Part shown: piece by piece, positions 26,862 through 34,958 of the stretch | How the letters are laid out: the number at the start of each line of letters is the position of its first letter | How positions within the stretch are numbered: the first letter of the stretch is position 1 | The notes under the pieces: model-generated | Told to the model about the DNA's origin: nothing | Databases searched by the model: none | Seen by the model: only the letters and a program-made list of their open reading frames with translations | Assembly: GCF_001877785.1 (NCBI RefSeq) | Contig: NZ_MINN01000139.1 | Coordinates: forward strand, 1 to 64,000 | From: Rossellomorea aquimaris | GTDB taxonomy: Bacteria > Bacillota > Bacilli > Bacillales > Bacillaceae_B | DNA: 64,000 bases | Direction: 5' to 3' | Position numbers and translations under genes: made by a program

Positions 26862-28277
26862 ATGAGCGTAAGCAGAGAATCCGTTCGCGAGATCATCGAA
26901 GCGATTGGCGGTAAGGACAATATCCAGACGGCCACTCACTGCGTGACGCGGCTTCGACTCGTATTGAAGGACGAAAAGAAAGTAGACAAGGAGCGTTTGG
27001 AAGAGATCGATATCGTAAAAGGATCCTTCTCCTCAAACGGACAGTTCCAGGTCGTCATCGGACAAGGCCTGGTCAATAAAGCGTATCAAATCTTAGCTGA
27101 GGAAACAGGCATCGAGCAGGCATCCAAACAGGATGTCAAAGATGCGGCGACCCAGAACCTGAACCCGCTGCAGCGTGCCATCAAGACGCTCGCCGACATC
27201 TTCATCCCGATCCTTCCGGCGATCGTAACGGCCGGTTTGCTGATGGGTCTGAACAACATCCTGACCGGACCCGGCATTTTTTATGATGGCAAGTCCGTCA
27301 TTGATGTTCACCCTCAATGGGCAGATCTTGCCAGCATCATCAACTTGATTGCCAATACTGCCTTCGTGTTCTTACCGGGATTGATCGGTTGGTCGGCGGT
27401 TAAGCGTTTCGGCGGAAGTCCGCTGCTCGGTATCGTTTTAGGTCTTATCTTAGTACATCCTGATTTGATGAACGCGTGGGATTATGGTAAAGCTGATGAA
27501 ATCCCGAAATGGAATCTCTTCGGTCTTGAAATCGATAAGATTGGTTACCAGGGACAGGTATTGCCGATCCTCTTTGCATCCTACCTGTTGGCTAAGATTG
27601 AAATGTTCCTGGACAAACGCGTCCATGATTCGATCAAACTGCTGGTCGTTGCACCGGTTGCATTGTTAATCACAGGTTTTGCTTCATTTATCCTAATCGG
27701 TCCTGTCACTTTCTTCATCGGTAATCTTTTGACTGACGGTGTTGTCTGGGTATTCGATTCAGTATCCTGGTTAGGCGGATTACTCTATGGCGGTCTTTAC
27801 GCAGTGATGGTTATCACCGGTATGCACCACACGTTCCTTGCAGTCGACCTTCAGCTTGTCGGAAGCCAGGGCGGGACATTCTTATGGCCGATCCTTGCGC
27901 TGTCAAACATCGCACAAGGTTCAGCTGCACTCGCGATGATGTTCGTTGCGAAGAAAGAAAACGAAAAACTGCGCGGTCTCGCCGGTACTTCAGCCATTTC
28001 GGCTTATCTCGGAATCACGGAACCAGCGATGTTCGGGGTCAACCTCCGTTACCGCTATCCTTTCATCTCAGCATTGATCGGATCAGCGATCGGCGGCGTA
28101 CTCCTTGCGATGACAGGAACCAAAGCATTCTCCATCGGTGTCGGCGGACTGCCTGGATTCCTATCCATCATCCCGGAATACTGGATCCCATTCTTCATCG
28201 GAATGGCCATCTGTATCGTCGTACCATTCGTACTCACAATGATCTGGTCTAAATTCAGCAAAAACAAACCGGTATAA
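26862..28277 (+). CDS. treP: PTS trehalose-specific EIIBC
   Basis: A 471-residue phosphotransferase permease. The EIIB domain holds the phosphorylated Cys27 in ATHCVTRLRL, and the EIIC domain (about 105-465) has ten or so helices including the sugar-binding GITEPAMFGVNLRY segment. It imports trehalose as trehalose 6-phosphate; no EIIA is fused, so an external glucose-type EIIA is needed. Ribosome binding site AGGGAGGG. The gene lies 350 nt from its promoter because a structured repeat and a hairpin separate them. Substrate assigned from the TreR sites and the adjacent treA and treR. Confidence 0.93.
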   Translation: MSVSRESVREIIEAIGGKDNIQTATHCVTRLRLVLKDEKKVDKERLEEIDIVKGSFSSNGQFQVVIGQGLVNKAYQILAEETGIEQASKQDVKDAATQNLNPLQRAIKTLADIFIPILPAIVTAGLLMGLNNILTGPGIFYDGKSVIDVHPQWADLASIINLIANTAFVFLPGLIGWSAVKRFGGSPLLGIVLGLILVHPDLMNAWDYGKADEIPKWNLFGLEIDKIGYQGQVLPILFASYLLAKIEMFLDKRVHDSIKLLVVAPVALLITGFASFILIGPVTFFIGNLLTDGVVWVFDSVSWLGGLLYGGLYAVMVITGMHHTFLAVDLQLVGSQGGTFLWPILALSNIAQGSAALAMMFVAKKENEKLRGLAGTSAISAYLGITEPAMFGVNLRYRYPFISALIGSAIGGVLLAMTGTKAFSIGVGGLPGFLSIIPEYWIPFFIGMAICIVVPFVLTMIWSKFSKNKPV

Positions 28278-28293
28278 AATAATCAGTTTTGGT

Positions 28294-28328
28294 GGGGTCT
28301 GACCCCCGCCGCGGTGATACGTTACCGC
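28294..28328 (+). other. Two short hairpins after treP
   Basis: GGGGTC/GACCCC (28294-28306) and GCGGT/ACCGC (28311-28328) follow the treP stop without a T tract. They may be a 3' processing barrier. Confidence 0.4.
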
Positions 28329-28372
28329 AGCGAGGGACGGGCCTTCATAAATATATAGATAACAGTAGACGA

Positions 28373-28388
28373 ACTTGTATATACAAGT
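28373..28388. promoter_or_regulatory. TreR operator 3 between treP and treA
   Basis: ACTTGTATATACAAGT is a perfect 16-bp palindrome containing the TreR core. I could not place a convincing promoter around it; it sits about 320 nt before treA. Confidence 0.8.
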
Positions 28389-28394
28389 TAAACT

Positions 28395-28452
28395 AAGGGG
28401 GACGAGATCGATCAGCAGTGGTTGGTCCTCCCTCTTTTTTTATATTTATTAA
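28395..28452 (+). terminator. Imperfect terminator after TreR operator 3
   Basis: AAGGGGGAC (28395-28403) pairs imperfectly with GTCCTCCCTCTT (28435-28446), then a T run. It would end the treP transcript before the R2 repeat. Confidence 0.55.
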
Positions 28453-28533
28453 AAAAGTATTTGATGTGGACGACACTTTTTTTAGTGTCTCCCTATCCAT
28501 TTGTAAAATGACAGGATTACAGCTCAATCCAGC

Positions 28534-28659
28534 TTTTGATTGTAGTGGGAGACGAAGACTCCTGCGGGAAAAGTAGCTTATGTGAGACCCCGCAGGAACG
28601 AAGTGACGAGGAGGCTCACGGGCTACCCGCGGAAAGCGAAGTCTCCCACGGAAATCAAA
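28534..28659. repeat. Structured dispersed repeat, copy R2 (type I interior)
   Basis: The outer stem is TTTTGAT and GTGGGAGAC (28545-28553) with GTCTCCCAC (28641-28649) and ATCAAA. The interior has CCTGCGGG pairing with CCCGCAGG, and, crossing it, GTAGC plus GTGAG pairing with CTCAC plus GCTAC, a pseudoknot-like order. It lies between TreR operator 3 and treA. Confidence 0.85.
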
Positions 28660-28705
28660 CGCGGTATATCAACTACTAACTAAGTAATGAAAGGTGCGGA
28701 TCAAA

Positions 28706-30391
28706 ATGAAACAACCATGGTGGAAAAACTCCGTCGTCTATCAAATCTACCCGAAAAGCTTCAACGATACCACCGGCAACGGCGTAGGCGACATCAAAGG
28801 AATCACCCAAAAACTCGACTACCTGAAAAAACTCGGCATCGACGTCGTCTGGCTCACACCCATCTACAAATCCCCCCAGCGCGACAACGGCTACGACATC
28901 AGCGACTACTTCAACATCCATGACGAATACGGCACCATGGAAGACTTCGATGAGCTGCTTGAAGAAGCACACAAACGCGGCATCAAAATCATCATGGACA
29001 TCGTCATCAACCATACATCAACAGAAAACCAGTGGTTCATCGAATCGCGCAAATCGAAAGACAACGAATACCGCGACTTCTACATCTGGAAAGACGGCAA
29101 GCCTGACGGTTCCGAACCGACGAACTGGCAGTCCAAATTCGGCGGCAACGCATGGCAGTATGATGAAGAAACCGGACAGTACTATCTCCATCTCTTCGAT
29201 GTCACACAGGCCGACCTGAACTGGGAAAACGATGAAGTCCGTAAAAAGCTTTATGACATGATGCACTTCTGGCTGAAAAAAGGCGTCGATGGCTTCCGCC
29301 TGGACGTAATCAACCTCATCTCCAAGGACCAGGACTTCCCGGACGATGACGGTTCCGTGGCGCCTGGCGATGGACGCAAGTTTTACACTGACGGCCCGAA
29401 AGTTCACGAGTATATGCAGGAGATGAATAAAGAAGTCTTCTCCCAATACGACATCATGACCGTCGGGGAAATGTCATCGACGACAATCGATAACTGTATC
29501 AAATACTCGAACCCTGAGAGAAACGAACTCAGCATGACGTTCAATTTCCACCACCTCAAAGTGGATTACCCGAACGGGGAGAAATGGTCGATTGCCGACT
29601 TTGATTTTCTGAAGTTGAAAGAGATCTTGTCGACATGGCAGAGCGAAATGCACAAAGGCGGCGGCTGGAACGCGCTATTCTGGTGCAACCACGATCAGCC
29701 GCGTATCGTGTCCCGATACGGCAACGACGGTGAGTATCGCAGCGAATCAGCGAAGATGCTCGCGACAACGATCCATATGATGCAGGGTACGCCTTATATC
29801 TACCAAGGAGAAGAAATCGGGATGACCAACCCGAAATTCACGAGCATCGGCGAATACCGTGATGTTGAATCGATCAATATCTTCAATATCTTAAAAGAAG
29901 AAGGAAAGTCCGAAGAGGAAATCCTGGAGATCCTCCGCCACAAATCACGCGACAACTCAAGGACACCTGTCCAGTGGAACGGAGAGGAAAACAGCGGCTT
30001 CACTTCAGGAACCCCTTGGATCCCGGTTGCGAAGAACTACAAGGAAATCAACGTGGAAAATGCCCTTGCAGATGATGACTCTGTGTTCTATCACTACCAG
30101 AAACTGAACCGTCTGCGCAAAGAATACAGCATCATCGTCGACGGCGACTACCAGCTGATCCTGGAAGACCACCCGGAAATCTTCGCCTACGTACGAAACG
30201 GTGACGGCGAGAAACTGCTCGCAGTGAACAACTTCTACGAAAAAGAAACAACCTTCACCCTCCCATCCGAGGTAAACGTCGAAGGCTGGACCAGCGAAAT
30301 CCTAATCTCAAACTACAGCGACACACCAAACCGCTACAACGATATTACTCTTCGTCCATACGAATCCGTAGTATTCCGTATAACCAAATAA
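28706..30391 (+). CDS. treA: Trehalose-6-phosphate hydrolase (phosphotrehalase)
   Basis: A 561-residue GH13 enzyme. Catalytic residues are Asp200 (GFRLDVIN), Glu255 (TVGEMSS) and Asp330 (NHDQPR); the N-terminal KNSVVYQIYPKSF is typical. It splits cytoplasmic trehalose 6-phosphate into glucose and glucose 6-phosphate. ATG 28706 is about 9 nt from AAAGGTG; a GTG at 28694 overlaps that site. It is separated from treP by about 430 nt containing an operator, a terminator and a repeat, so it probably has its own transcript. Confidence 0.93.
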   Translation: MKQPWWKNSVVYQIYPKSFNDTTGNGVGDIKGITQKLDYLKKLGIDVVWLTPIYKSPQRDNGYDISDYFNIHDEYGTMEDFDELLEEAHKRGIKIIMDIVINHTSTENQWFIESRKSKDNEYRDFYIWKDGKPDGSEPTNWQSKFGGNAWQYDEETGQYYLHLFDVTQADLNWENDEVRKKLYDMMHFWLKKGVDGFRLDVINLISKDQDFPDDDGSVAPGDGRKFYTDGPKVHEYMQEMNKEVFSQYDIMTVGEMSSTTIDNCIKYSNPERNELSMTFNFHHLKVDYPNGEKWSIADFDFLKLKEILSTWQSEMHKGGGWNALFWCNHDQPRIVSRYGNDGEYRSESAKMLATTIHMMQGTPYIYQGEEIGMTNPKFTSIGEYRDVESINIFNILKEEGKSEEEILEILRHKSRDNSRTPVQWNGEENSGFTSGTPWIPVAKNYKEINVENALADDDSVFYHYQKLNRLRKEYSIIVDGDYQLILEDHPEIFAYVRNGDGEKLLAVNNFYEKETTFTLPSEVNVEGWTSEILISNYSDTPNRYNDITLRPYESVVFRITK

Positions 30392-30397
30392 AATCAA

Positions 30398-30426
30398 GGG
30401 TACCTGCATGTGCGGGTACCTTTTTT
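30398..30426 (+). terminator. treA terminator
   Basis: GGTACCTGC, loop, GCGGGTACC, six T. Confidence 0.92.
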
Positions 30427-30498
30427 AGTGGGAATGAGATGGTTGTTTCAATTATTTCCTTCTAGAAGTATGATTATTGATTTCGTGCACTCTCCAGC

Positions 30499-30621
30499 TT
30501 TTGATTGGAGTGGGAGACGCAGACTCCTGCGGGAAAAGCGGTGCTGGTGAGACCCCGCAGGCGAAGCCGAGGAGGCTCACCGCCCGCCCGCGGAAAGCGA
30601 AGTCTCCCACGGAAATCAAAA
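30499..30621. repeat. Structured dispersed repeat, copy R3 (type I interior)
   Basis: TTTTGAT and GTGGGAGAC (30510-30518) pair with GTCTCCCAC (30602-30610) and ATCAAAA. The interior CCTGCGGG/CCCGCAGG crosses GGTGAG/CTCACC. It lies between the treA terminator and the Spo0E-like gene. Confidence 0.87.
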
Positions 30622-30689
30622 GCGGTATTAACACTAGACTATCAAAATTATCAGTACTAAAAACTGTAAAACAAATATTAGCAAATCCC

Positions 30690-30713
30690 GACACATTTCC
30701 CGAGAAATATGTC
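30690..30713. promoter_or_regulatory. Near-palindrome upstream of the Spo0E-like gene
   Basis: GACACATTTC and GAAATATGTC form an interrupted dyad directly before a CATAATAT sequence that could be a -10. It is a possible operator for the phosphatase gene. Confidence 0.4.
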
Positions 30714-30747
30714 ATAATATAGACACAACCACAAGAGGAGGGATTCC

Positions 30748-30927
30748 ATGCAAACCATCAACCAACTGAAAAACATCATGTACGAAATGGAAAAAAAACG
30801 CTCTGAACTCCAATCCTTCGCTCTTGTCAACGGCTTCACCCATCCGACAACCATCAGGCTGAGTCAGGAACTTGATGAATTGTTCAACGTTTATACTGAG
30901 CAAAAAAACTCTATACATAAAAAATAG
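30748..30927 (+). CDS. Spo0E-family aspartyl-phosphate phosphatase
   Basis: A 59-residue protein starting at ATG 30748 with GAGGAGGG about 6 nt upstream. It forms a helical hairpin whose second helix carries the family signature SQELDELF. Spo0E-like proteins remove the phosphate from Spo0A~P and delay sporulation. The short C-terminus and lack of other domains are usual for YnzD/YisI-type members. The stop codon is embedded in the terminator stem. Confidence 0.88.
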   Translation: MQTINQLKNIMYEMEKKRSELQSFALVNGFTHPTTIRLSQELDELFNVYTEQKNSIHKK

Positions 30928-30955
30928 CCTGCGGGATCAACCGCAGGCTGTTTTA
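30926..30955. terminator. Terminator shared by spo0E-like and lipoprotein genes
   Basis: AGCCTGCGG (30926-30934) and CCGCAGGCT (30941-30949), then GTTTTATT. The first stem base falls in the TAG stop. Confidence 0.9.
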
Positions 30956-31567
30956 TTATTCTTCTTTTTCTTTATCCTCTTCACTCGCCAGGAAGAAGAT
31001 GGCTGCTACCTTCCAGCCGTCATCCTTCTTGTGAAAAACCGTAACCTGTTTACCTGAACGGGTTACTTCTTTGTCGCTGTTGGGGTCTTTGGTAGTCGCC
31101 TCTATGTTAGCATAGACGTCGGCTTTTTTCCCGGCATAATTGATGATTTTCATATCGCTTACCGAACGCTTCGAATCGACGGAATCAAAGATCTGCTTCA
31201 CATAGCGCTTTTCATCTTCATACTTGAAGTTTACAGGCGTCTTCGAAATGACGCTCATATACGAATCGAAGTCCTCTTCGTTGAAAGCATCGATATATTG
31301 ATTAAAGGCATCCGTGATCGCCGTTTTCTCTTCTGCAGGAATATCTTCCACTTCTTTAATGGCGCCTGCATCTTCCACGACCTGGGTCATTTGTTGAAGC
31401 GATGCCGCTTCATCCGTTGCAGGGTCTTTCTTAGGATCCTCTTTCTGTTGAACCTCTTCTGTATCCTTCTTCTCTTCTTTCGCTTCATCCTCGCCGCCGC
31501 AGGCAGCCAGCAGCAAAGTACTCATCCCGATACCAAGCATGATTTTCTTCCAATGTTGTGTCGACAA
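30956..31567 (-). CDS. Lipoprotein with NTF2-like domain, unknown function
   Basis: A 203-residue lipoprotein from TTG 31567 (GGGTGAAGAG upstream). The signal peptide ends in the lipobox LLAAC, a charged Glu/Lys linker follows, and a C-terminal domain of about 110 residues (DAFNQYIDAFNEEDFDSYMSVI to VTVFHKKDDGWKVAAIFF) has the alpha-beta pattern of NTF2/SnoaL-like folds. No catalytic residues are apparent. It is likely on the outer face of the membrane. Confidence 0.75.
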   Translation of the reverse strand: MSTQHWKKIMLGIGMSTLLLAACGGEDEAKEEKKDTEEVQQKEDPKKDPATDEAASLQQMTQVVEDAGAIKEVEDIPAEEKTAITDAFNQYIDAFNEEDFDSYMSVISKTPVNFKYEDEKRYVKQIFDSVDSKRSVSDMKIINYAGKKADVYANIEATTKDPNSDKEVTRSGKQVTVFHKKDDGWKVAAIFFLASEEDKEKEE

Positions 31568-31685
31568 TACTCTTCACCCTTTTCTAAAATTTGCGCTATC
31601 TCCATTCTATTGAAAATATTCGCAACACTCAAGTTGAATCTCATTTCCAGCCGACATTATGGTAAAATAATAGATGGTGATACTT

Positions 31686-32408
31686 ATGACGAAAAGCAAT
31701 AAATACAAACAAATATTCGAAGATCTATCGGAAAAAATACAAAACGGCACGTATAAGACGAATGCCATCCTTCCCTCAGAGAACGAATTGACTGGGATGT
31801 ACTCAACTTCACGCGAGACGATAAGGAAAGCGCTTACACTCCTCGCTCAGAAAGGCATGATCCAAAAACTGCGCGGCAAGGGTTCTCTCGTGCTGGATGT
31901 ATCACGCTTGAACTTCCCTGTCTCAGGACTGGTCAGCTTCAAAGAGCTCCAATCTTCAATGGGACGGGAGGATATCGAGACCACCGTTCATGAATTCGGC
32001 CTCATGAATGCTGACAGCAGCCTCTCTTCCATTTTTGAAGTGGCAGACAGCACCGAAATTTGGAATGTCGTCCGTTCCCGGCGTATTCAGGGTGAACGAA
32101 TCATCCTGGACAAGTCCTATTTCCTAAAATCCCAGGTTCCCCTGCTCACAAAGGAAATCTGCGAGAATTCCATTTATGAGTATTTGGAGGACGAACTGGA
32201 GCTGCCGATCGATTTTGCCAAAAAAGAAATTGTCGTAGAAGCATGCACGGATGAGGACCGCAAATATCTCGATCTGGACGACTATGATCATGTGGTCGTC
32301 GTGAAGAATTATGTGCATTTGAAGGATGCAACGCTATTTGAGTATACTGAGTCGCGGCACAGGCTGGATAAGTTCCGGTTTGTGGATTTCGCGCGGCGGA
32401 AGAACTAA
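31686..32408 (+). CDS. treR: GntR-family repressor of trehalose genes
   Basis: A 240-residue regulator: winged-helix GntR domain (ILPSENELTGMYSTSRETIRKAL) and a UTRA ligand-binding domain (IETTVHEFGL onward, ending YTESRHRLDKFRF). It should bind the TTGTATATACAA palindromes seen at treP and before treA, and release them with trehalose 6-phosphate. The ATG at 31686 has GGTGAT; the ATG at 31674 lacks a site. It is separated from treA by two other genes, unlike the compact treP-treA-treR operon of B. subtilis. Confidence 0.88.
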   Translation: MTKSNKYKQIFEDLSEKIQNGTYKTNAILPSENELTGMYSTSRETIRKALTLLAQKGMIQKLRGKGSLVLDVSRLNFPVSGLVSFKELQSSMGREDIETTVHEFGLMNADSSLSSIFEVADSTEIWNVVRSRRIQGERIILDKSYFLKSQVPLLTKEICENSIYEYLEDELELPIDFAKKEIVVEACTDEDRKYLDLDDYDHVVVVKNYVHLKDATLFEYTESRHRLDKFRFVDFARRKN

Positions 32409-32443
32409 AAGATCCACTCCTGTTAATAGGGAGTGGACCTTTT
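32407..32443. terminator. Bidirectional terminator
   Basis: AAAGATCCACTCC pairs with GGAGTGGACCTTTT (with wobble pairs) between treR (+) and the tapA-like gene (-). Confidence 0.85.
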
Positions 32444-32452
32444 AAAGAGGCA

Positions 32453-33271
32453 TTATTCTTCTTTCTGTTCAGACACTATTTTTTCATCGGGATTATCGCT
32501 GCTCCCCTGCACGGGATTCCCGCTATCTTCCTCAATATCCTCAGAATCCGTCTCAACGGAATCTTCCACTTGCTCTGTTGGAGTCCCTTCCAGAGCGTCT
32601 GCCGGCTCACCTTCCTGTCCGGTATCACTTGAAGGCTGCTCGGCTTTTGGTACTTCCACTTCTTCTTTCTCCGGTTTTTCCATATTTGGCTGTTCGACTG
32701 GAGGTTTGTCTTCTTTCTCTGGTTTTTCTTCCTCCTGCTCCACTTCCGGCTTTTCTTGCACGGCCGGTACCATGGTTTCTTTCAATCTAGCCTTATCAAC
32801 TGGAACGGAGTACATTTCATCTACATATTGGTGAAATGCCTGGATTCGATACGGGAGCGATTCTGTTTCGCAAGAATTTTCCTGAAGCTCCGGCTTCACG
32901 GTCAGGGTCTGTCCCGGTTTCAACTTTTTGCTTTGGGCAGTTTCACCGCCGCTCGAAGCAGAAAGGGTGACGGTTACAACTGTATCCATATCTGAAATGT
33001 TTTTCACCTTCAGCGTATGGCGGATGCTGCATCCTTCCCCGTACTTGATCTCCGAGGACTGAAATGCGAGCAGGTCCTTGGTGGTGGCATTGGTGATGGT
33101 TCCGACAGCACCTGTTTCCGATGTCAGCCAGGCATAGGTGCCGGGTGCCGCTGTCATGGCGAAGGAAACAAGATAGACGATGAACAGGATCAGGAAGGTG
33201 CCAAGAACAATATTGGGTTTTCGTTTTTTTACTTTCAACTCTTCTTTGTATTCAGCGTGGATCACCCTCAT
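32453..33271 (-). CDS. TapA-like matrix fibre accessory protein
   Basis: A 272-residue secreted protein: N-terminal helix (VLGTFLILFIVYLVSFAMTA), then TYAWLTSETGAVGTITNAT, the processing-site motif shared with TasA/CalY proteins cut by SipW. A beta-domain of about 90 residues and a long Glu/Pro-rich acidic tail follow. In B. subtilis TapA helps nucleate and anchor TasA fibres. Here it is the third gene of the operon, not the first. Ribosome binding site AAAGGGGAAC. The identity as TapA is by architecture and context; similarity to a divergent CalY-like protein is also possible. Confidence 0.65.
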   Translation of the reverse strand: MRVIHAEYKEELKVKKRKPNIVLGTFLILFIVYLVSFAMTAAPGTYAWLTSETGAVGTITNATTKDLLAFQSSEIKYGEGCSIRHTLKVKNISDMDTVVTVTLSASSGGETAQSKKLKPGQTLTVKPELQENSCETESLPYRIQAFHQYVDEMYSVPVDKARLKETMVPAVQEKPEVEQEEEKPEKEDKPPVEQPNMEKPEKEEVEVPKAEQPSSDTGQEGEPADALEGTPTEQVEDSVETDSEDIEEDSGNPVQGSSDNPDEKIVSEQKEE

Positions 33272-33294
33272 TTTGTTCCCCTTTCGAAAAGGCG

Positions 33295-33315
33295 GGCAGC
33301 CTTATGAAGGCTGCC
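33295..33315 (-). terminator. Hairpin between tasA and the tapA-like gene
   Basis: GGCAGCCTT, 3-nt loop, AAGGCTGCC; on the minus strand it is followed only by CGCCTTTT. It is probably a partial terminator or 3' stabiliser that makes tasA mRNA more abundant than the tapA-like message. Confidence 0.65.
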
Positions 33316-33328
33316 TGGCCGGCTGTAT

Positions 33329-34045
33329 TTATTTCTTATTTTCGAATTTGGCACCATGGTCCGTCTGCTTCGCTTCAACGTTCAAGCTTCCGTTATACAC
33401 CGCACCCTGGTACTCATTCCCTGCTTTTTGATCAAGCTTCACATCGAATACAATGTCGATATATTGGTTAGATTTAAGCTTGAAGAATTTATCATTTCCG
33501 ATTTTCAACGTCTTGCTTGTTCCTTCAGCTGATTTCGCCATGGCCGCCATCGCCTGCGCTTCTTCGACCGTTGCTTCACCTGTGATCATTTCTACACCTT
33601 CAGGCAGTGCTGCTGACTTTGCCATGCTCATGGAAGGATTATGATTTCCATTGAAGAAGCCTCTTTCCCAGCCCTGTCTCCAATCCTTTATGACATCACC
33701 GCTTGGTTTCTCTTTATATTTGAAAGCCATGTAGTAGATCTTATATGGATTTGCAGATGCCTTATCGACGGAGCCGGTATACGTCACCTTGAGCTGCTGA
33801 TCGAGGCTTCCTGTGTTTTCAAGTGTGACGAAATTCCCCATCACCACTTGCGAAGGCGCAAATGATTCCCCGCTGAATAAAGGTGTTGAAATCGATTCCC
33901 CGTTATTGACGGACAATGTACCGTTTTCAATCGTTCCCACTGCCTGTGTACTGGATGTGAACCATGAGTATGTACCGTATCCTGCACTTACTACCAAAGC
34001 TCCCGCCAATGATGTTGCCAATAATGCTTTCTTTACATTTTTCAT
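33329..34045 (-). CDS. tasA: TasA/CalY-family matrix fibre protein
   Basis: A 238-residue secreted protein of the M73/camelysin family: signal peptide, then YSWFTSSTQAVGTIENGTLSVN at the mature N-terminus, a jelly-roll-like beta domain (NFVTLENTGSLDQQLKVTYTG) and a C-terminal segment KLDQKAGNEYQGA typical of the family. It builds the extracellular fibres of biofilms. SipW, encoded just upstream, should remove its signal peptide. Confidence 0.85.
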   Translation of the reverse strand: MKNVKKALLATSLAGALVVSAGYGTYSWFTSSTQAVGTIENGTLSVNNGESISTPLFSGESFAPSQVVMGNFVTLENTGSLDQQLKVTYTGSVDKASANPYKIYYMAFKYKEKPSGDVIKDWRQGWERGFFNGNHNPSMSMAKSAALPEGVEMITGEATVEEAQAMAAMAKSAEGTSKTLKIGNDKFFKLKSNQYIDIVFDVKLDQKAGNEYQGAVYNGSLNVEAKQTDHGAKFENKK

Positions 34046-34095
34046 ATTCTTTTTTTCCTCCCCAAATTGGATATATATTTTTTAAAAAGTAAATG

Positions 34096-34638
34096 TTAAT
34101 GGACCTTTGCAGTCTTCTCTTTATCATTTAAATATTTGGATATGCGCTGATAGACTTCAATCAGGATGTAAAGCAGGAACGGCAGCAGGACAAATAATGA
34201 GAAACCAAGTTTACTGGAAATGAGTTTCGCTATGTACCCGGCATTCGGCAGGATGAAGGCGACTTTTCCTATGACATTGGCAGGCTTGGCCCTTTCTCCA
34301 TCCTCAACATTATTATTGTCACCCTTCGTTATGAAACCTTGCGGGGTTGCCTCTGCGACCCGGTGGGTGACGACCCGTTTTTGAGGCGTTTGAAAGGTGA
34401 GGATATCCCCTTTCTTGATGTCTTCGGTTTTTGCTTCCTTCACCAGAATCATATCCCCTGCGCTGATTTCAGGTTTCATACTGTTTGTCAGCACCGTCAT
34501 CGGTTTGTATCCGAAAAAGGACGGGACCTTCATTGGATCCTTCTTCGCTTGATACGTTGAAAATAGTAAAAATACAATACTGCATAGTACAAATACTGTC
34601 AGGAAGTACATCGCAGCTCTCGCTAGTTTCTTTCCCAT
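34096..34638 (-). CDS. sipW: ER/archaeal-type signal peptidase I (SipW)
   Basis: A 180-residue membrane peptidase of S26B type. Catalytic Ser53 lies in LTNSMKPEISAGD, and a His (about 92, VVTHRV) takes the place of the Lys used by ordinary bacterial signal peptidases. KGDNNN follows. There is one helix near each end. It processes TasA and TapA-like proteins. ATG 34638 follows GGGGGGAG; the TTG at 34641 is not needed. First gene of the matrix operon. Confidence 0.92.
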   Translation of the reverse strand: MGKKLARAAMYFLTVFVLCSIVFLLFSTYQAKKDPMKVPSFFGYKPMTVLTNSMKPEISAGDMILVKEAKTEDIKKGDILTFQTPQKRVVTHRVAEATPQGFITKGDNNNVEDGERAKPANVIGKVAFILPNAGYIAKLISSKLGFSLFVLLPFLLYILIEVYQRISKYLNDKEKTAKVH

Positions 34639-34675
34639 CAACTCCCCCCTCTATCAATTTCTTTGCCTGTACACA

Positions 34676-34704
34676 AATCTACTAGAATTATATGGAAGTG
34701 TCAA
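34676..34704 (-). promoter_or_regulatory. Promoter of the sipW-tasA operon
   Basis: On the minus strand TTGACA (34704-34699), 17-nt spacer, TAGATT (34681-34676), about 40 nt before sipW. A TATAAT inside the spacer has no matching -35. Confidence 0.6.
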
Positions 34705-34710
34705 CGTTAT

Positions 34711-34832
34711 TAAGAACAAAGCGTTCGCTAAAAAGCGACAAAATCCTTCTGTTTTTATCGAAGCATCCACGAGTACTTTACGGCATATGAAAGTCAATCG
34801 GGACAAGGATTGGGACGTTTTCTTCGTTCTTT
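34711..34832. promoter_or_regulatory. SinR-box-like sequences upstream of sipW
   Basis: GTTCTTA (minus, 34717-34711) abuts the -35, and GTTCTTT (plus, 34826-34832) lies further upstream. The B. subtilis SinR consensus is GTTCTYT. Only one match is exact, so this is suggestive only. The rest of this divergent gap before inhA shows no gene. Confidence 0.35.
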
Positions 34833-34958
34833 AAAACGAACATCTTGGCTGCTTACCTTCTTTGTCTTATGTCGCATTTTGATGAGCAACTCTTCTACCA
34901 AATTGATTTTTAATAGAATAATATGGGAATGTAACAAACTAACATTAGGGGGTTTTTT

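Noticed and set aside
28676..29446. Antisense frames across treA
   Set aside because: Shadows of the GH13 coding frame.
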